A stretch of 64,000 nt of DNA from Yersinia massiliensis (GTDB lineage: Bacteria; Pseudomonadota; Gammaproteobacteria; Enterobacterales; Enterobacteriaceae): NCBI RefSeq assembly GCF_003048255.1, contig NZ_CP028487.1:2480001-2544000 (forward strand), written 5' to 3'. The notes under the pieces were generated by a model. The model made no database searches. It saw only the letters and a program-made list of their open reading frames with translations, and was not told the DNA's origin. Positions 40,132-51,079 of this stretch are shown in pieces (positions within the stretch are counted from its first letter, which is position 1; each line of letters starts with the position of its first letter). Made by a program: the position numbers and the translations under genes.

Positions 40132-40992
40132 TTATAGCTTGATCGCAGTAAATTGGCAGGTTGGATTAACAATTTCATCCTGCGCCGCGACGACCTGAAG
40201 CTCATATTCGCCCATGGCTTGGGTTTTCAACATCACTTCATATACCGCAGCGGTAACGTGCTCTAATGCTTTATCCAACGGCTCACCTTTCAGCAGATTC
40301 ACCAATAACAGGCCGCTGGTTAAATCGCCCACACCGACGGGTTGGCGTGCGCCGAAATCCACCAGCGGGCGACTGATATGCCACGCATCTTCAGCCGTCA
40401 CCAATAACATCTCAAAACAATCAGCGTGATAACCTGCACGACTTAAATGTTTCACCAAGACCACTTTTGGTCCTTTGGCACACAGGTCGCGTGCAACCTT
40501 GACAGCTTGCTCGACATTCTCAACCCGTATGCCACTAAGTTGTTCTAGTTCCAACAGATTTGGGGCAATGATATCACTGGCTGGCAGAGCTTCTTTGCAG
40601 AAAAACTCGGCAACACCTGGGGCCACGATACAGCCTTTCTCAGGATGGCCCATCACCGGATCACAAAAATACCATGCGGCGGGATTAGCTTGTTTTACCC
40701 GAGCAACTGCAGCCAGAATATGGCCGCCCTGTTCCGGTGAACCAATATAACCACTCAAAACTGCATCACAATCTTTTAGCCGATCGATATCGGCAATGCC
40801 TTGAACAATCTCAGTCAAGTGGCTAGCGGGCATCACACAACCGGTCCAGTGACCATATTGCGTATGATTCGAAAACTGAACAGTATTCAGTGGCCAGACA
40901 TTAACGCCCATCCGGCGCATCGGAAATTCAGCTGCACTATTTCCAGCATGGCCAAAAACGACGTGTGACTGAATCGACAGTATATTTTTCAT
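40132..40992 (-). CDS. pdxY: Pyridoxal kinase PdxY
   Basis: PdxY phosphorylates pyridoxal to pyridoxal 5'-phosphate in the salvage pathway. The 286-residue protein belongs to the ribokinase/PfkB-like superfamily. It starts [21 protein letters not shown], the usual pyridoxal-kinase opening, and has the ATP/catalytic segment [13 protein letters not shown] near residues 225-240. Downstream of tyrS and pdxH, it completes a vitamin-B6 grouping: PdxH makes PLP from PNP or PMP. Confidence 0.95.
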   Translation of the reverse strand: MKNILSIQSHVVFGHAGNSAAEFPMRRMGVNVWPLNTVQFSNHTQYGHWTGCVMPASHLTEIVQGIADIDRLKDCDAVLSGYIGSPEQGGHILAAVARVKQANPAAWYFCDPVMGHPEKGCIVAPGVAEFFCKEALPASDIIAPNLLELEQLSGIRVENVEQAVKVARDLCAKGPKVVLVKHLSRAGYHADCFEMLLVTAEDAWHISRPLVDFGARQPVGVGDLTSGLLLVNLLKGEPLDKALEHVTAAVYEVMLKTQAMGEYELQVVAAQDEIVNPTCQFTAIKL

Positions 40993-41044
40993 TGGTACGG
41001 CCTAAAAGTGAGCGACTAATTTATAAGCAAACAATAAGCAACAA

Positions 41045-41078
41045 GCAAAAAATAAGGGACATTTTTGCCCCTTATTTA
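41045..41078 (-). terminator. Terminator of tyrS
   Basis: On the minus strand AATAAGGG pairs with CCCTTATT and is followed by TTTTTTG, just after the tyrS stop. It separates tyrS from pdxY. Confidence 0.85.
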
Positions 41079-41086
41079 ATTCGTTC

Positions 41087-42361
41087 TTATAACCAGCTAA
41101 TCAAGCAATAATGCTTTTTGCCGCGGCGCAATAGTGTATAACGCCCAAACAAGCGGTCAGCGTCAGTAAAGACATATTCTGGATCTGCCTGTTTTTCGCC
41201 ATTAAGGGCGACAGCGTTAGAGCTAATCATCGTGCGCGCCTGACCACGAGAAGGTACTAATTCAGCATTGACCAAAGCCTGCTGTAAATCGGCATCACGG
41301 GCGAGTTCAATTGTTGGCATACCATCTTGCGCTAATTGGGCGAAATCCGCTTCAGTCATGTCATTTAAGTCGCCGGAGAACAAGCTGGCAGTAATACGTT
41401 TTGCGGCCGCCAGCCCCTCAGCACCATGTACCATACCCGTCACATTTTCCGCCAGCACGTATTGCGCACGTGGGGCTTTGCCGCTGTTTTTGTCTTCTTC
41501 TTCCAGTGCGTTTATCTCTTCCATACTAATGAAAGTAAAGAATTTCAGGAAGCGATAAACATCTGCGTCAGCGGTATTAATCCAGAATTGGTAGAATTTG
41601 TAAGGGCTGGTTTTCTTCGGATCAAGCCACACTGCACCACCTTCGGTTTTACCGAACTTAGTGCCATCCGCTTTGGTGATCAAAGGCACCGTCAAACCGT
41701 AAACTTGTTGTTGGTGCAAGCGACGAGTTAAGTCGATGCCTGAGGTGATGTTACCCCATTGGTCAGAGCCACCGATTTGCAGCGCCACGCCATGGGCCTT
41801 GTTCAAGCAAGCAAAATCATAGGCTTGCAACAAGTTATAGGAAAACTCAGTAAAGGAGATGCCGCTATCATCACGATTCAAACGCTGTTTGACCGCTTCT
41901 TTGTTGATCATCTGATTCACAGAGAAGTGTTTACCGATGTCACGCAAGAAGGTCAGAACATTCATGCCGCCAAACCAATCGTAGTTATTGGCAGCAATAG
42001 CGCTATTTTCGCCACAATCAAAATCCAAGAATGGGGAAACCTGGCGGCGGATTTTCTCAACCCATTCGTTGACCGTGTCTTCTGTATTCAGTTTACGCTC
42101 GCTAGCCTTAAAGCTCGGGTCGCCAATCATCCCCGTCGCACCGCCAACCAATGCAACTGGGCGATGCCCCTCCAACTGAAAACGCTTCAGGCATAACAAC
42201 GGAACCAGATGGCCCAAATGCAAGCTGTCTGCGGTAGGGTCGAAACCGCAATACAGTGAAATTGGCCCTTGCGCCAGTCTCTCTGCTAACGCGTCTTCAT
42301 CCGTCACCTGGGCAACGAGGCCCCGCTCTTGCAATTGTTTAATCAGGTTGCTGCTGGTCAT
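41087..42361 (-). CDS. tyrS: Tyrosyl-tRNA synthetase
   Basis: A class I aminoacyl-tRNA synthetase of 424 residues that charges tRNA-Tyr. The HIGH motif is HLGH at 48-51 and the KMSKS motif reads KFGKT near 235. Tyrosine-binding [20 protein letters not shown] and the C-terminal S4 RNA-binding domain ([19 protein letters not shown]) are present. The ATG at 42361, behind GGAG, aligns with E. coli; another ATG four codons upstream is in frame. Confidence 0.97.
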   Translation of the reverse strand: MTSSNLIKQLQERGLVAQVTDEDALAERLAQGPISLYCGFDPTADSLHLGHLVPLLCLKRFQLEGHRPVALVGGATGMIGDPSFKASERKLNTEDTVNEWVEKIRRQVSPFLDFDCGENSAIAANNYDWFGGMNVLTFLRDIGKHFSVNQMINKEAVKQRLNRDDSGISFTEFSYNLLQAYDFACLNKAHGVALQIGGSDQWGNITSGIDLTRRLHQQQVYGLTVPLITKADGTKFGKTEGGAVWLDPKKTSPYKFYQFWINTADADVYRFLKFFTFISMEEINALEEEDKNSGKAPRAQYVLAENVTGMVHGAEGLAAAKRITASLFSGDLNDMTEADFAQLAQDGMPTIELARDADLQQALVNAELVPSRGQARTMISSNAVALNGEKQADPEYVFTDADRLFGRYTLLRRGKKHYCLISWL

Positions 42362-42424
42362 CAATGACTCCATTGTCTTTTACAAAAAAACTTGCCCATA
42401 GGGGTGCTCAAGGAGGGTATAGGA

Positions 42425-42448
42425 TAAAGCGCTCGCCGCACGAGCGCT
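42425..42448 (-). terminator. Hairpin between pdxH and tyrS
   Basis: AGCGCTCG pairs perfectly with CGAGCGCT around a 5-nt loop. On the minus strand only TTTA follows. It may terminate part of the pdxH transcripts before tyrS. Confidence 0.6.
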
Positions 42449-42476
42449 AGGTTTAACCACAATTATTTCATCGTTC

Positions 42477-43124
42477 TCAAGGGGCTAAACGGTCAATTTT
42501 CCATCCATCGGTTTCCCGTTGATAAATAAAACGGTCATGCAGGCGATGTTCGCCGCCCTGCCAAAACTCGACAGAATCAAATTTTACGCGGAACCCACCC
42601 CAGAAACTGGGTAATGGCACGTCACCTTGCTGGAATTTTTGCTTCAGTTCGAGGAACTTACTCTCCAACACGCCACGGGCTGAAATTCGGGAGGATTGCT
42701 GAGACACCCAAGCGCCTATCTGGCTATCTTTGGGGCGGGAATGAAAATATTTGAGCACTTCCAGCGTCGACAGCCGTTCAGCTTTGCCGAGGAAAATGAC
42801 TTGCCTGTCTAGCATGTGCCAAGGGAAGAGTAAGCTAATATGCGGGTTTTCAGCCAAGTGTTGTGCTTTACGGCTACCTAAATTGGTATAGAACACCATA
42901 CCCTGTTCATCATAATGCTTGAGCAAAACAATGCGCTGAAAAGGTTGTCCATGGCTATCTACGGTTGCCACACACATTGCGGTTGGATCCGGTAATCGAG
43001 CGTCGCACGCCTGTTTGAGCCAACGTTCAAAAAGATCCAATGGCTGTTCAGTTAAGTCACTACGGCGCAGCCCGCCGCGAATATATTCACGACGTAAATC
43101 TGCAACATCAAAATTGTCAGTCAT
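42477..43124 (-). CDS. pdxH: Pyridoxamine/pyridoxine 5'-phosphate oxidase
   Basis: This FMN flavoprotein oxidises PNP and PMP to PLP, the last step of vitamin B6 synthesis. The 215-residue protein shows [22 protein letters not shown] at the N-terminus, FMN-binding [19 protein letters not shown] and [11 protein letters not shown], and the C-terminal signature [13 protein letters not shown]. The ATG at 43124 matches the family; a frame extends 23 codons upstream. It lies upstream of tyrS, as in E. coli. Confidence 0.95.
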   Translation of the reverse strand: MTDNFDVADLRREYIRGGLRRSDLTEQPLDLFERWLKQACDARLPDPTAMCVATVDSHGQPFQRIVLLKHYDEQGMVFYTNLGSRKAQHLAENPHISLLFPWHMLDRQVIFLGKAERLSTLEVLKYFHSRPKDSQIGAWVSQQSSRISARGVLESKFLELKQKFQQGDVPLPSFWGGFRVKFDSVEFWQGGEHRLHDRFIYQRETDGWKIDRLAP

Positions 43125-43256
43125 ATACACTCTGTATCGCGCAGGAAAGCAGTGAGGATTATTCTGCCCTTGCCGCACCAGAATCACAATCACCCTGAAC
43201 GAGTAACGACCTGATTACTTGATCAAAGTAATCATTTTATTAAGACAATCGCTTTA

Positions 43257-43574
43257 TTAAGACAATGGCTTGATCAACACGCAGTCATTGATGATGACTT
43301 TGTCATCACGCTCGACAAACGCCGTATTTCCTTTCGACCAGAAGGTATAGCGACCATCACTGTATTTGACACCAGAGGCCGCGCGCACCTGCGGTAATGT
43401 CAATTGTTCACCATCTAGAATCAGACTGACTTTTTCGTGTTGATTATCCTGCATCACGGTCAGTTGAGTCGTCCCGCATTGATAATGCAACGTTTGGTTT
43501 TTCGGTTGCACCAAACTGCATCCCGCCAGCACCAGTACAGTGGTGGCAGATGCAATAGCGGATATATATTTCAT
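43257..43574 (-). CDS. mliC: C-type lysozyme inhibitor MliC (lipoprotein)
   Basis: A 105-residue lipoprotein with signal peptide and lipobox VLAGC (Cys19). The mature domain has the MliC features HYQCG, LTLPQVRAASGVKYSDGRYTFWSKGNTAFVE and a late cysteine (NDC). These proteins insert a conserved Ser/Lys loop into the lysozyme active site and protect murein from host lysozyme at the cell surface. A 15-bp stretch around the stop codon is nearly repeated just downstream. The place between anmK and pdxH is conserved. Confidence 0.92.
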   Translation of the reverse strand: MKYISAIASATTVLVLAGCSLVQPKNQTLHYQCGTTQLTVMQDNQHEKVSLILDGEQLTLPQVRAASGVKYSDGRYTFWSKGNTAFVERDDKVIINDCVLIKPLS

Positions 43575-43629
43575 GATGTCGCCCTCTTTGATGGGCTAAG
43601 CTGCCCTGTTCAATGGAAGCTTAGCACCC

Positions 43630-44742
43630 TCATCGTGACGATACAGGATAGACTGCTCCTAAAATGGTCTCACAACTGGCTCCCGTCACGGAGGGTAAAT
43701 TACCGGATTTACCGGATAATGTCCGGAAGGCTAACCAAGCAAAAGCCAGTGCTTCCATATCGTCACCACTGACACCAAAATCATCCGTCACACAGACTTC
43801 AGTCCCAGGTAGTAAAGCGGACATACGTGACATCACCAGTGGATTTCTCGCCCCGCCGCCACACACAAGCAGCCGTTCACAGCCCCCGGCCAATTGCACC
43901 TGTTCAGCAATAGAGACGGCCGTCAATTCAGCCAATGTGGCTTGTACATCTTCAGGTTTGATTCCCGGTATTTTAGCCAATTGCTTGTCCAACCACCCTG
44001 CGTTGAAGTATTCACGCCCTGTACTTTTGGGTGCCGGCTTGGCGAAATAGGCGTCGCTGTACATCGATTCGAGTAATGGTTGGTGAACCTCCCCCGATAA
44101 TGCCCAAGCCGCATCTTTATCGTAAGGTTGGGTCCGGTTCCGCCAAATCCAACTGTCCATCAGCATATTACCCGGCCCTGTATCAAAACCACGCACGGGT
44201 AAATCAGGTAATAGCATGGATAAATTCGCAATCCCGCCGATGTTTAACACCATGCGACGTTCGGTGGCATGGGCTAAAAGTGCATGATGAAATGCAGGAA
44301 CCAGTGGTGCACCTTGCCCACCAAACGCCATATCCCGACGGCGGAAATCCCCCACAGTGGCTATTTGGGTCATCGCCGCGATGCGGTTGTTATCACCTAG
44401 TTGCGTCGTAAAAGCAGGATCGCCTAGGGGTTCATGCCACACAGTTTGTCCATGAGAGCCAATCGCCGTAATATCCTGTGCGGTGAGCCCTTCTTGGTTC
44501 AATATGCCCAACACGGCCTCGGCAAATAAAATTCCCAATTGAGCATCGAGCTTCCCCACCGCAGATAAAGTGGTTGATTGGCCCTGACACATACCGAGGA
44601 TATCTTTTTTCAACTGTTGCGGCATCGGATGAGAGTAACTGGCCTGCTGTGCGACCATACGCTCATCAATAGCGGCCAACACGACATCAATCCCATCAAG
44701 ACTGGTCCCAGACATCACCCCAATAAAACGGCCTGATTTCAT
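43630..44742 (-). CDS. anmK: Anhydro-N-acetylmuramic acid kinase
   Basis: AnmK hydrolyses and phosphorylates 1,6-anhydroMurNAc to MurNAc-6-phosphate in murein recycling. The 370-residue cytoplasmic protein has the phosphate-binding [16 protein letters not shown] at the N-terminus, [11 protein letters not shown] in the middle and the second nucleotide loop [13 protein letters not shown], all typical. Its pathway connects with the murein-peptide genes at 14-18 kb. Confidence 0.95.
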   Translation of the reverse strand: MKSGRFIGVMSGTSLDGIDVVLAAIDERMVAQQASYSHPMPQQLKKDILGMCQGQSTTLSAVGKLDAQLGILFAEAVLGILNQEGLTAQDITAIGSHGQTVWHEPLGDPAFTTQLGDNNRIAAMTQIATVGDFRRRDMAFGGQGAPLVPAFHHALLAHATERRMVLNIGGIANLSMLLPDLPVRGFDTGPGNMLMDSWIWRNRTQPYDKDAAWALSGEVHQPLLESMYSDAYFAKPAPKSTGREYFNAGWLDKQLAKIPGIKPEDVQATLAELTAVSIAEQVQLAGGCERLLVCGGGARNPLVMSRMSALLPGTEVCVTDDFGVSGDDMEALAFAWLAFRTLSGKSGNLPSVTGASCETILGAVYPVSSR

Positions 44743-45206
44743 AGCAATGACCTTATTTCCCGTTGAGGAACAAAATAGCGATAAGGCTCTTCATAAGCCA
44801 GATCAGAATAATAAAATTAACACCATGAAAAGATATACTTTTTTAAGTGTATACCGCCATAGGGGACTATCTTAAAGAATGCGTTCTATTTGCAAGAAAG
44901 GTCACATAAAAGTCACTACTGCTAACACTTTTATTTATGGCAGTGAATTTTCTTACTTTAAGAAAACTAAACCACCGTTTAATATTGGTTGAAGTTTAAG
45001 ACGCTAAGCTGCGAACCAATCAACGCTAGCCTAATTTTTCAGCTTATGGTCGACACTCTGTAATAGGGGTGTTACGAAGTAAGTAGTGAAATAAACATTT
45101 GAGTAAGCCATACTTTACGTAAAGACTGTACCGTCAATGGACTGAGTTTGGATGTCCTCGGCAGACTGAACCGTAATGCGGTAATGTATTTTTAATAGGA
45201 GTTTTT
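44743..45206. other. Intergenic region between anmK and slyB
   Basis: A 464-bp gap between divergent genes. It holds the PhoP-type box at 44976-44992 that probably drives slyB, leaving a leader of about 190 nt. I see no ORF, sRNA terminator or repeat in the rest. Confidence 0.5.
44976..44992 (+). promoter_or_regulatory. PhoP-like box upstream of slyB
   Basis: CGTTTA-N5-GGTTGA resembles the PhoP direct repeat (T/G)GTTTA-N5-(T/G)GTTTA. A TAAGCT -10 follows 12 bp later, the usual geometry of PhoP promoters. slyB belongs to the PhoP regulon in relatives. Confidence 0.55.
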
Positions 45207-45674
45207 ATGATCAAGCCATTAATTGCCGTTGCTATTGTTGCGGTAACTTTAACCGGTTGTGCCAATAACAACACACTGTCTGGTGATGTTTTCACTGCAT
45301 CACAAGCAAAACAAGTACAAACCGTGACTTACGGCACATTGCTCTCTGTTCGTCCTGTCACCATTCAAGGTGGTGATGACAATAACGTGATGGGTGCTAT
45401 TGGTGGTGCAGTACTGGGTGGCTTCCTCGGGAATACCGTTGGCGGCGGAACAGGCCGTAGCTTGGCAACAGCAGCCGGTGCAGTTGCTGGCGGTATGGCA
45501 GGTCAAGGTGTTCAAGGTGCGATGAACCGCACTGATGGTGTGCAGCTTGAAGTCCGTAAAGACGATGGCACCACTATTCTAGTTGTTCAAAAACAAGGCC
45601 CAACCCGTTTTAGCGTTGGCCAGCGTGTCATGCTCGCAACGAGCGGCAGTACTGTAACGGTTAGCCCACGTTAA
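45207..45674 (+). CDS. slyB: SlyB outer-membrane lipoprotein (glycine-zipper)
   Basis: A 155-residue lipoprotein: lipobox LTGC (Cys18), then a glycine-rich membrane segment (GAIGGAVLGGFLGNTVGGGTGRSLATAAGAVAGGMAG, about 70-107) of the rick-17kDa/glycine-zipper type, and a C-terminal beta domain (VQLEVRKDDGTTILVVQ). SlyB forms nanodomains that stabilise outer-membrane proteins when LPS is damaged, under PhoPQ control. A candidate PhoP box lies about 215 bp upstream. Confidence 0.95.
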   Translation: MIKPLIAVAIVAVTLTGCANNNTLSGDVFTASQAKQVQTVTYGTLLSVRPVTIQGGDDNNVMGAIGGAVLGGFLGNTVGGGTGRSLATAAGAVAGGMAGQGVQGAMNRTDGVQLEVRKDDGTTILVVQKQGPTRFSVGQRVMLATSGSTVTVSPR

Positions 45675-45726
45675 CGATTTGATTACTGTTAATTATCTGT
45701 TTGCCGTTAACGTAATATTTAAAAAT

Positions 45727-45758
45727 GTCAGGGTTCATTGCGAACCCTGACTTGTTAT
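45727..45758. terminator. Bidirectional terminator between slyB and rovA
   Basis: GTCAGGGTTC pairs perfectly with GAACCCTGAC around ATTGC. TTGTTATT follows on the plus strand and ATTTTTA on the minus strand, so both convergent genes can use it. Confidence 0.88.
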
Positions 45759-45809
45759 TACTGCGATACTTTTTCTTTCTGCTGTGAATTGAGTCTAAAA
45801 CGTTCTAAT

Positions 45810-46253
<444 letters not shown>

Positions 46254-46257
46254 TTAT

Positions 46258-46269
46258 TTAGCGTGCTAG
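46258..46269. promoter_or_regulatory. RovA/SlyA-type operator
   Basis: TTAGCGTGCTAG matches the SlyA consensus TTAGCAAGCTAA at 9 of 12 positions. Its location just upstream of rovA, between rovA and ydhI, fits autoregulation. Confidence 0.5.
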
Positions 46270-46421
46270 CATAACTCCCAGAGTCCTGTCTATTTTGGGT
46301 AATTAACATTAAAAACACAAATGTATATATACCGTTGATACTAGGGCAAAAGCAATAAATACGGGAAATACTTTAGAAAAAATTATATTTTAACTAAAAC
46401 TACCCCTTAAGGATTAACCTT

Positions 46422-46658
46422 ATGTACGTAGCTAATTTACCCGTTGGTGCACCACTTACCGACTTGATATTAGGTGCCTCTATCTATTTTCCGCCAATGT
46501 TTAAGGCCGTCATGCTAGGTTTAGTGTTGTGGCTATTGATCCATCATATGCTACGGAATTGGATCTACTCTGGTGATATCTGGCATCCGATATTAATGGA
46601 TCTCTCAATTTTTGTCATTGCAGTCAGTCTTTCTTTATGGGTCTTAGCCAGTTGGTAA
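46422..46658 (+). CDS. ydhI: DUF1656 inner-membrane protein YdhI
   Basis: A 78-residue protein with two hydrophobic helices (about 25-43 and 55-76), typical of the DUF1656 (AaeX-like) proteins found in front of HlyD-FUSC efflux pairs. It begins the ydhIJK operon, six bases ahead of ydhJ. The role within the pump is unknown. A CTTAAGGA ribosome site precedes the ATG. Confidence 0.9.
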   Translation: MYVANLPVGAPLTDLILGASIYFPPMFKAVMLGLVLWLLIHHMLRNWIYSGDIWHPILMDLSIFVIAVSLSLWVLASW

Positions 46659-46664
46659 ATTGAC

Positions 46665-47522
46665 ATGAATCATAAATCTCTTAAGTATTTCTCTTCAGTC
46701 ATCATCTTCTCCATTGCACTGTGTGCGGGTTGGTGGATGTGGAATTATTACATGCAATCGCCTTGGACTCGCGATGGTAAAGTCCGAGCAGAATTGGTCA
46801 GCATCACCCCGGAAGTTTCCGGCAGGCTGGTAAAGATATTAGTCCATGATAACCAATTGGTGAGCTCTGGTAGCCTTTTATTTGTCATTGACGCGCAACC
46901 CTATCAATTGGCGCTAGATAATGCACAAGCGGCTGTCGCCCGCGCACAGACTGACTTAGCCAAAGCAAATCACGAAGCTGAACGTCGCCGTAATCTACCT
47001 AAAAATATTATTTCGGGTGAAGATCTCGACATTGCTAATCTAACAGCCGATAGCATGAAAGCGACCTATCAAGGCGCATTGGCAAACCTTGAACAAGCTA
47101 AATGGAATCTCAGTAAAACGCGTATTTATGCCCCTGCCAATGGCTATATCACCAACTTGAAAACACGCGTCGGTGACTATGCTACTGCTGGCACTCCATT
47201 AGTCGCGCTTATTGATACCGATTCATTCTATGTCATGGGCTATTTCGAGGAAACCAAACTCAGACACATTAGAGAAGGTAATGACGCCAAAATAGTTTTG
47301 TACAATGGCAACATTCCATTACGTGGCGTCGTACAGAGCATTGGTCGCGCGATATATGATCAAAGCGTTGATACCGGTGATGATCTGTTAGTTGATGTGA
47401 AGCCTAATGTACCTTGGGTTCGTTTGGCACAACGGGTTCCTGTGCGAATTAAACTGCTGGATGTCCCGCCTGATGTCACGCTAATTGCGGGCACCACCTG
47501 TACCATTTCAGTGGTCCGTTAA
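46665..47522 (+). CDS. ydhJ: YdhJ, periplasmic adaptor (HlyD/AaeA-like)
   Basis: A 285-residue membrane-fusion protein: N-terminal anchor helix (about 9-27, [16 protein letters not shown]), lipoyl-like and hairpin region with [26 protein letters not shown], and beta-barrel with [33 protein letters not shown], as in AaeA/EmrA-like adaptors. It would link the FUSC permease YdhK to the outer-membrane exit. One base separates its stop from the ydhK start. Substrates are likely aromatic or other toxic compounds, by family only. Confidence 0.92.
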   Translation: MNHKSLKYFSSVIIFSIALCAGWWMWNYYMQSPWTRDGKVRAELVSITPEVSGRLVKILVHDNQLVSSGSLLFVIDAQPYQLALDNAQAAVARAQTDLAKANHEAERRRNLPKNIISGEDLDIANLTADSMKATYQGALANLEQAKWNLSKTRIYAPANGYITNLKTRVGDYATAGTPLVALIDTDSFYVMGYFEETKLRHIREGNDAKIVLYNGNIPLRGVVQSIGRAIYDQSVDTGDDLLVDVKPNVPWVRLAQRVPVRIKLLDVPPDVTLIAGTTCTISVVR

Positions 47523-47523
47523 C

Positions 47524-49548
47524 ATGCGTTTTTCTTTTCCCTTATGGCACCAAACCCCATGGGGCAAGGCCAATGCTGGGCAGTGGCGTTATGCCCTGCG
47601 TAACTCTTTGGCCATGTGTTTATCATTGTGGATTGCTTTTGCACTAAATTTAGATGAACCCTACTGGGCGATGACGTCCGCTGCCGTGGTGAGTTTCCCT
47701 ACTGTCGGCGGAGTCATCAGCAAAAGTATCGGTCGAGTTATTGGAAGTTTATTGGGCGCAGCGGCATCATTGATGATTGCAGGCCATTGTCTCAATGATC
47801 CTTGGCTATTCACTTTTGTCATCGCGGCGTGGATTGGCTTATGTACTTTCATTTCTAATCATTATCAAAATAATGTTTCTTACGCATTTGCTCTGGCGGG
47901 CTACACCACAGCAATCATCGCATTTTCAACCGTGAACACCACTGACACCCAACAGATTTTTGATATTGCCCAAGCCCGTGTCTGCGAAGTGATAACCGGT
48001 ATTCTTTGCGGTGGCTTGATGATGATGCTGTTGCCCAGCACGTCAGACGGTGAAGCACTCCTCACCTCTTTACGCCGGATGCAGTCTCGGTTACTGGAAC
48101 ATGCGGCGCTATTGTGGCAAACCGAACAAACCCCAGCGCTTCGCAGCTCGCATGAGGGATTGATTGGGCAGATCCTCACCATGAATCTGTTGAGAATTCA
48201 GGCATTCTGGAGTCATTACCGTTTAAGGCGGCAAAATAATGTCTTAAATTTTATCTTGCATCGTCAGTTACGGATTACCAGTGTGATAACCAGCTTACGC
48301 CGCATGCTAGTTAACTGGCCCACACCACCCGCAAAGCTGGCCGCTGTGCTGTCAGAACTACTGGCGGCATTGCAACAACCTGATTGCGATAAATATCAGG
48401 TCGCTAAAATATTGCAACAAATCGCCCCACTGCAAGATGCTGATTATCGCCATCAAGCCTTCTGGTTGCGGTTAAGACATTTTTGTTGGTTATATTTGCA
48501 GGTGAATAAATGGTTGGCGCGACTGGATAAAACCCAAGAAGACACAATGCAGTCACCGCCTTCAGTCGCATCATTAGCGCGTCATACTGATACCTATGAA
48601 GCCGCCTATAATGGGCTACGTACTTTTGTTTGTATTGTCATTGGCTGCGCATTTTGGATAAACACGCAGTGGAGTTCAGGTAGCTCCGCGTTGGCATTAG
48701 CCGCCGTGAGTTGCGTACTCTACTCAGCCACGCCATCGCCAACAGACAGCATTGCTACGCTCTTAAAAGCCATCGTTTTACTCTCCATTGGCTGCTTTAT
48801 TTTAAAATTTGGCGTGATGGTGCAAATTGATGATTTCTGGCAATTCGCCGTGCTGCTCATGCCCATTTTGATCACTATGCAAATGATGAAACTCCAACAC
48901 CCTGCTTATGCGTCACTGTGGGGGCAATTAATTGTCTTTATGGGATCGTTTTTGAGTGTCACCAATCCTCCGAGTTATGATTATCAAGCGTTTCTGAACG
49001 ACAACATTGGCAAGCTAGTGGGTGTTATGTTGGCCGGTGTCGCATTTCAGGTACTTCGGCCTAGTTCAGATAAACGTAAAAGTCGCCGTATCATCCGTAT
49101 GTTGCGGCGCGATTTTATCGATCAGCTCAGCAGCTACCCAAGGCAAAACCAACACCAGTTTGAATCACTCATCTATCACCGCATCAATCAACTGAACCTC
49201 AGTAAAGATCAAACTGCGCGAGTATGGCTACTCCGCTGGGGGATGGTACTGCTTAATTGCAGCCACGTGGTCTGGCAGCTACGTGATTGGCAAACCACCT
49301 CTGCCCCCTTGTCTGCGGTACGGGATGTCTGTATTCACTGCCTAAAAGGCTGTATGACGGAGAAAGGTGTGCAGCCCACATCACTACAGGCGACGCTACA
49401 AGAATTACAGAGAATGAGTACGATTTTGGGGCAATACCCTGATGCATCTGGACGTGAACTGGCAGGATTAATCTGGAGGTTATATTGTTCACTCACTCAG
49501 CTTCAATTAGCGATACCGGAAGCAGGAAGTCAAACGGCGCCAGCATGA
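47524..49548 (+). CDS. ydhK: YdhK, FUSC/AaeB-family efflux permease
   Basis: A 674-residue inner-membrane protein with the duplicated FUSC layout: a block of helices at about 20-165, a cytoplasmic region of about 200 residues, a second block at about 360-500 and a C-terminal cytoplasmic domain. The start [56 protein letters not shown] is characteristic of AaeB/YdhK proteins. The ATG at 47524 lies one base after the ydhJ stop; the frame extends 13 codons into ydhJ without support. It completes the YdhIJK exporter. Confidence 0.92.
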   Translation: MRFSFPLWHQTPWGKANAGQWRYALRNSLAMCLSLWIAFALNLDEPYWAMTSAAVVSFPTVGGVISKSIGRVIGSLLGAAASLMIAGHCLNDPWLFTFVIAAWIGLCTFISNHYQNNVSYAFALAGYTTAIIAFSTVNTTDTQQIFDIAQARVCEVITGILCGGLMMMLLPSTSDGEALLTSLRRMQSRLLEHAALLWQTEQTPALRSSHEGLIGQILTMNLLRIQAFWSHYRLRRQNNVLNFILHRQLRITSVITSLRRMLVNWPTPPAKLAAVLSELLAALQQPDCDKYQVAKILQQIAPLQDADYRHQAFWLRLRHFCWLYLQVNKWLARLDKTQEDTMQSPPSVASLARHTDTYEAAYNGLRTFVCIVIGCAFWINTQWSSGSSALALAAVSCVLYSATPSPTDSIATLLKAIVLLSIGCFILKFGVMVQIDDFWQFAVLLMPILITMQMMKLQHPAYASLWGQLIVFMGSFLSVTNPPSYDYQAFLNDNIGKLVGVMLAGVAFQVLRPSSDKRKSRRIIRMLRRDFIDQLSSYPRQNQHQFESLIYHRINQLNLSKDQTARVWLLRWGMVLLNCSHVVWQLRDWQTTSAPLSAVRDVCIHCLKGCMTEKGVQPTSLQATLQELQRMSTILGQYPDASGRELAGLIWRLYCSLTQLQLAIPEAGSQTAPA

Positions 49549-49561
49549 TACTCGCTGGCGC
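49537..49561. terminator. Hairpin between ydhK and ydhF
   Basis: GCGCCAGC pairs perfectly with GCTGGCGC around 9 nt, overlapping the last codons of ydhK. No T-run is present. It sits between convergent genes. Confidence 0.5.
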
Positions 49562-49570
49562 ATAAAGCAC

Positions 49571-50467
49571 TTAAGGCACATCATAGCCAAGGGCGGCACG
49601 ACGAATGCGGAACCATTGTTGACGAGTCATCGTGAGAGAAAGTGATGACCAAGCAGCCTTAACACGTTCTATCTTGCCAGAACCAATGATCGGTATGGGT
49701 GCTGAAGGTAAGCGTAGAATCCAGGCATAAACCACTTCGTCAATGCTTTCAGCGCCAATCTCCTCGGCAACGACCTGCAATTCATCACGCAGCGCTTGGA
49801 ATTCCGGGTCGCTGAACAAACGCCCGCCCCCCAAACATGACCATGCCATGGGTTTAATACGTAACTGCTGGCACGCATCAAGGGTGCCATCCACAATCGC
49901 CGGTTGGTGAAGCGGTGAAATTTCGACCTGATTTGTCACTAGCGTGAAAGGCAAACGCGATTGCAGCAAACTGAATTGTGCCGGCGTAAAGTTCGATACG
50001 CCGAAATGTTTTACCTGCCCACTTTTGTGCAATTGAGTGAATGCTTCAGCCACTTCATCTGCATCCATTAAAGGGTCGGGACGATGAATCAGCAGCAAAT
50101 CAAGATAGTCAGTATGCAAATGCGTTAATGACTGTTCAGCGCTTTTAATGATATGGGTACGATCTGTAATGTAATGCCCCAGCGCATGCTCTGGTTTCGC
50201 CGTGGTGGCAATCCCGCACTTACTGACTAATTCAAGTTGATGACGTAATGATGGCTTCAAGCGCAATGCTTGCCCGAAAGTTTGCTCACATTGGTAACCA
50301 CCGTAGATATCCGCATGATCCGTTGTGGTAATGCCCAATTCAACGTGTTGCTCAATGAACGCCAACAACTGTTTGGGCGTCATTTCCCACTCCATCAAAC
50401 GCCAATAACCGCAAATCATGCGAGAAAATTCGGGCCCAAGCGGGGCAAGTTGGGTACGTGTGTCCAT
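49571..50467 (-). CDS. ydhF: Aldo/keto reductase YdhF
   Basis: A 298-residue NADPH-dependent oxidoreductase of the AKR superfamily, with the same length as E. coli YdhF. The catalytic Asp and Tyr lie in TTDHADIYGGY, the Lys in ELVSKCG and the His in LLLIHRPDP. The coenzyme-binding C-terminal part has PIPIIGSGKIERVKAA. The physiological substrate is unknown. It is convergent with ydhK; sodC, which lies here in E. coli, is absent. Confidence 0.93.
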   Translation of the reverse strand: MDTRTQLAPLGPEFSRMICGYWRLMEWEMTPKQLLAFIEQHVELGITTTDHADIYGGYQCEQTFGQALRLKPSLRHQLELVSKCGIATTAKPEHALGHYITDRTHIIKSAEQSLTHLHTDYLDLLLIHRPDPLMDADEVAEAFTQLHKSGQVKHFGVSNFTPAQFSLLQSRLPFTLVTNQVEISPLHQPAIVDGTLDACQQLRIKPMAWSCLGGGRLFSDPEFQALRDELQVVAEEIGAESIDEVVYAWILRLPSAPIPIIGSGKIERVKAAWSSLSLTMTRQQWFRIRRAALGYDVP

Positions 50468-50623
50468 TATTAGCTACCTCATTTATTAATATGCCCTAAG
50501 CATACACAACCAGCAGAAAGGTGAAATCCTCCCTGAGCAACGAATTTAGGGTCAATTGGGGGCTGAGAGGACAAATAGCCCAAAAGGCTAATTTTAGTCA
50601 ATCGATACGTAGAACACGATAAT

Positions 50624-50863
50624 TCAAAATAGCGAGGGTTGATCTTGCAGTGGTTCATCCGGTTGTTTGTTCGCGCGCTGCAATCGCAATAGGCGCTGGC
50701 GGCATAGGCGTAAGACATCCCGCTTTTGCGGGTCGCTCATTTTGATCCAATTAAATCGCTCATCGCGACTGCGCATACATCCACGACAGAAGCCACGATC
50801 ATCTGTTTGGCAGATACCTCGACATGGGCTGGGAATGTCGAAAAACTCAAGTTGCTGAGCCAT
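50624..50863 (-). CDS. ydhL: DUF1289 protein YdhL
   Basis: A 79-residue cytoplasmic protein of the DUF1289 (Fe-S-like) family, with conserved cysteines in SPCRGICQTDDRGFCRGCMRSRDE that suggest a metal site, then the helix WIKMSDPQKRDVLRLCRQRL. The length and sequence equal E. coli YdhL. The ATG at 50863 begins MAQQLEFF, as in E. coli; the frame extends 7 codons upstream. The function is unknown. Confidence 0.9.
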   Translation of the reverse strand: MAQQLEFFDIPSPCRGICQTDDRGFCRGCMRSRDERFNWIKMSDPQKRDVLRLCRQRLLRLQRANKQPDEPLQDQPSLF

Positions 50864-51009
50864 ACTGCCTCCCGCGGTTAGCATACCTAATTGGCGTTGT
50901 CACCATCACAACTCATACCTCGTATTAACTGAGAGGTTTACCTTAATTGAAGCCTGATTCGTCCTCGCTGGCAAGCCACTCTGGTTAAACGCAAACAGCC
51001 CCTAATACC

Positions 51010-51026
51010 ACTAAGGTTATCTTAAG
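51010..51026 (+). promoter_or_regulatory. PmrA-like box upstream of eptA
   Basis: ACTAAG-GTTAT-CTTAAG resembles the PmrA (BasR) direct repeat of CTTAAG-type hexamers with 5-bp spacing. The second hexamer is perfect, the first 4 of 6. A GATATC/TATCAT -10 lies about 12 bp downstream, 50 bp before the eptA start. Confidence 0.5.
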
Positions 51027-51079
51027 TTTCACTCGATATCATTCGTGCAATTAGTGAATTCTAGGATTTAATTTTCACG

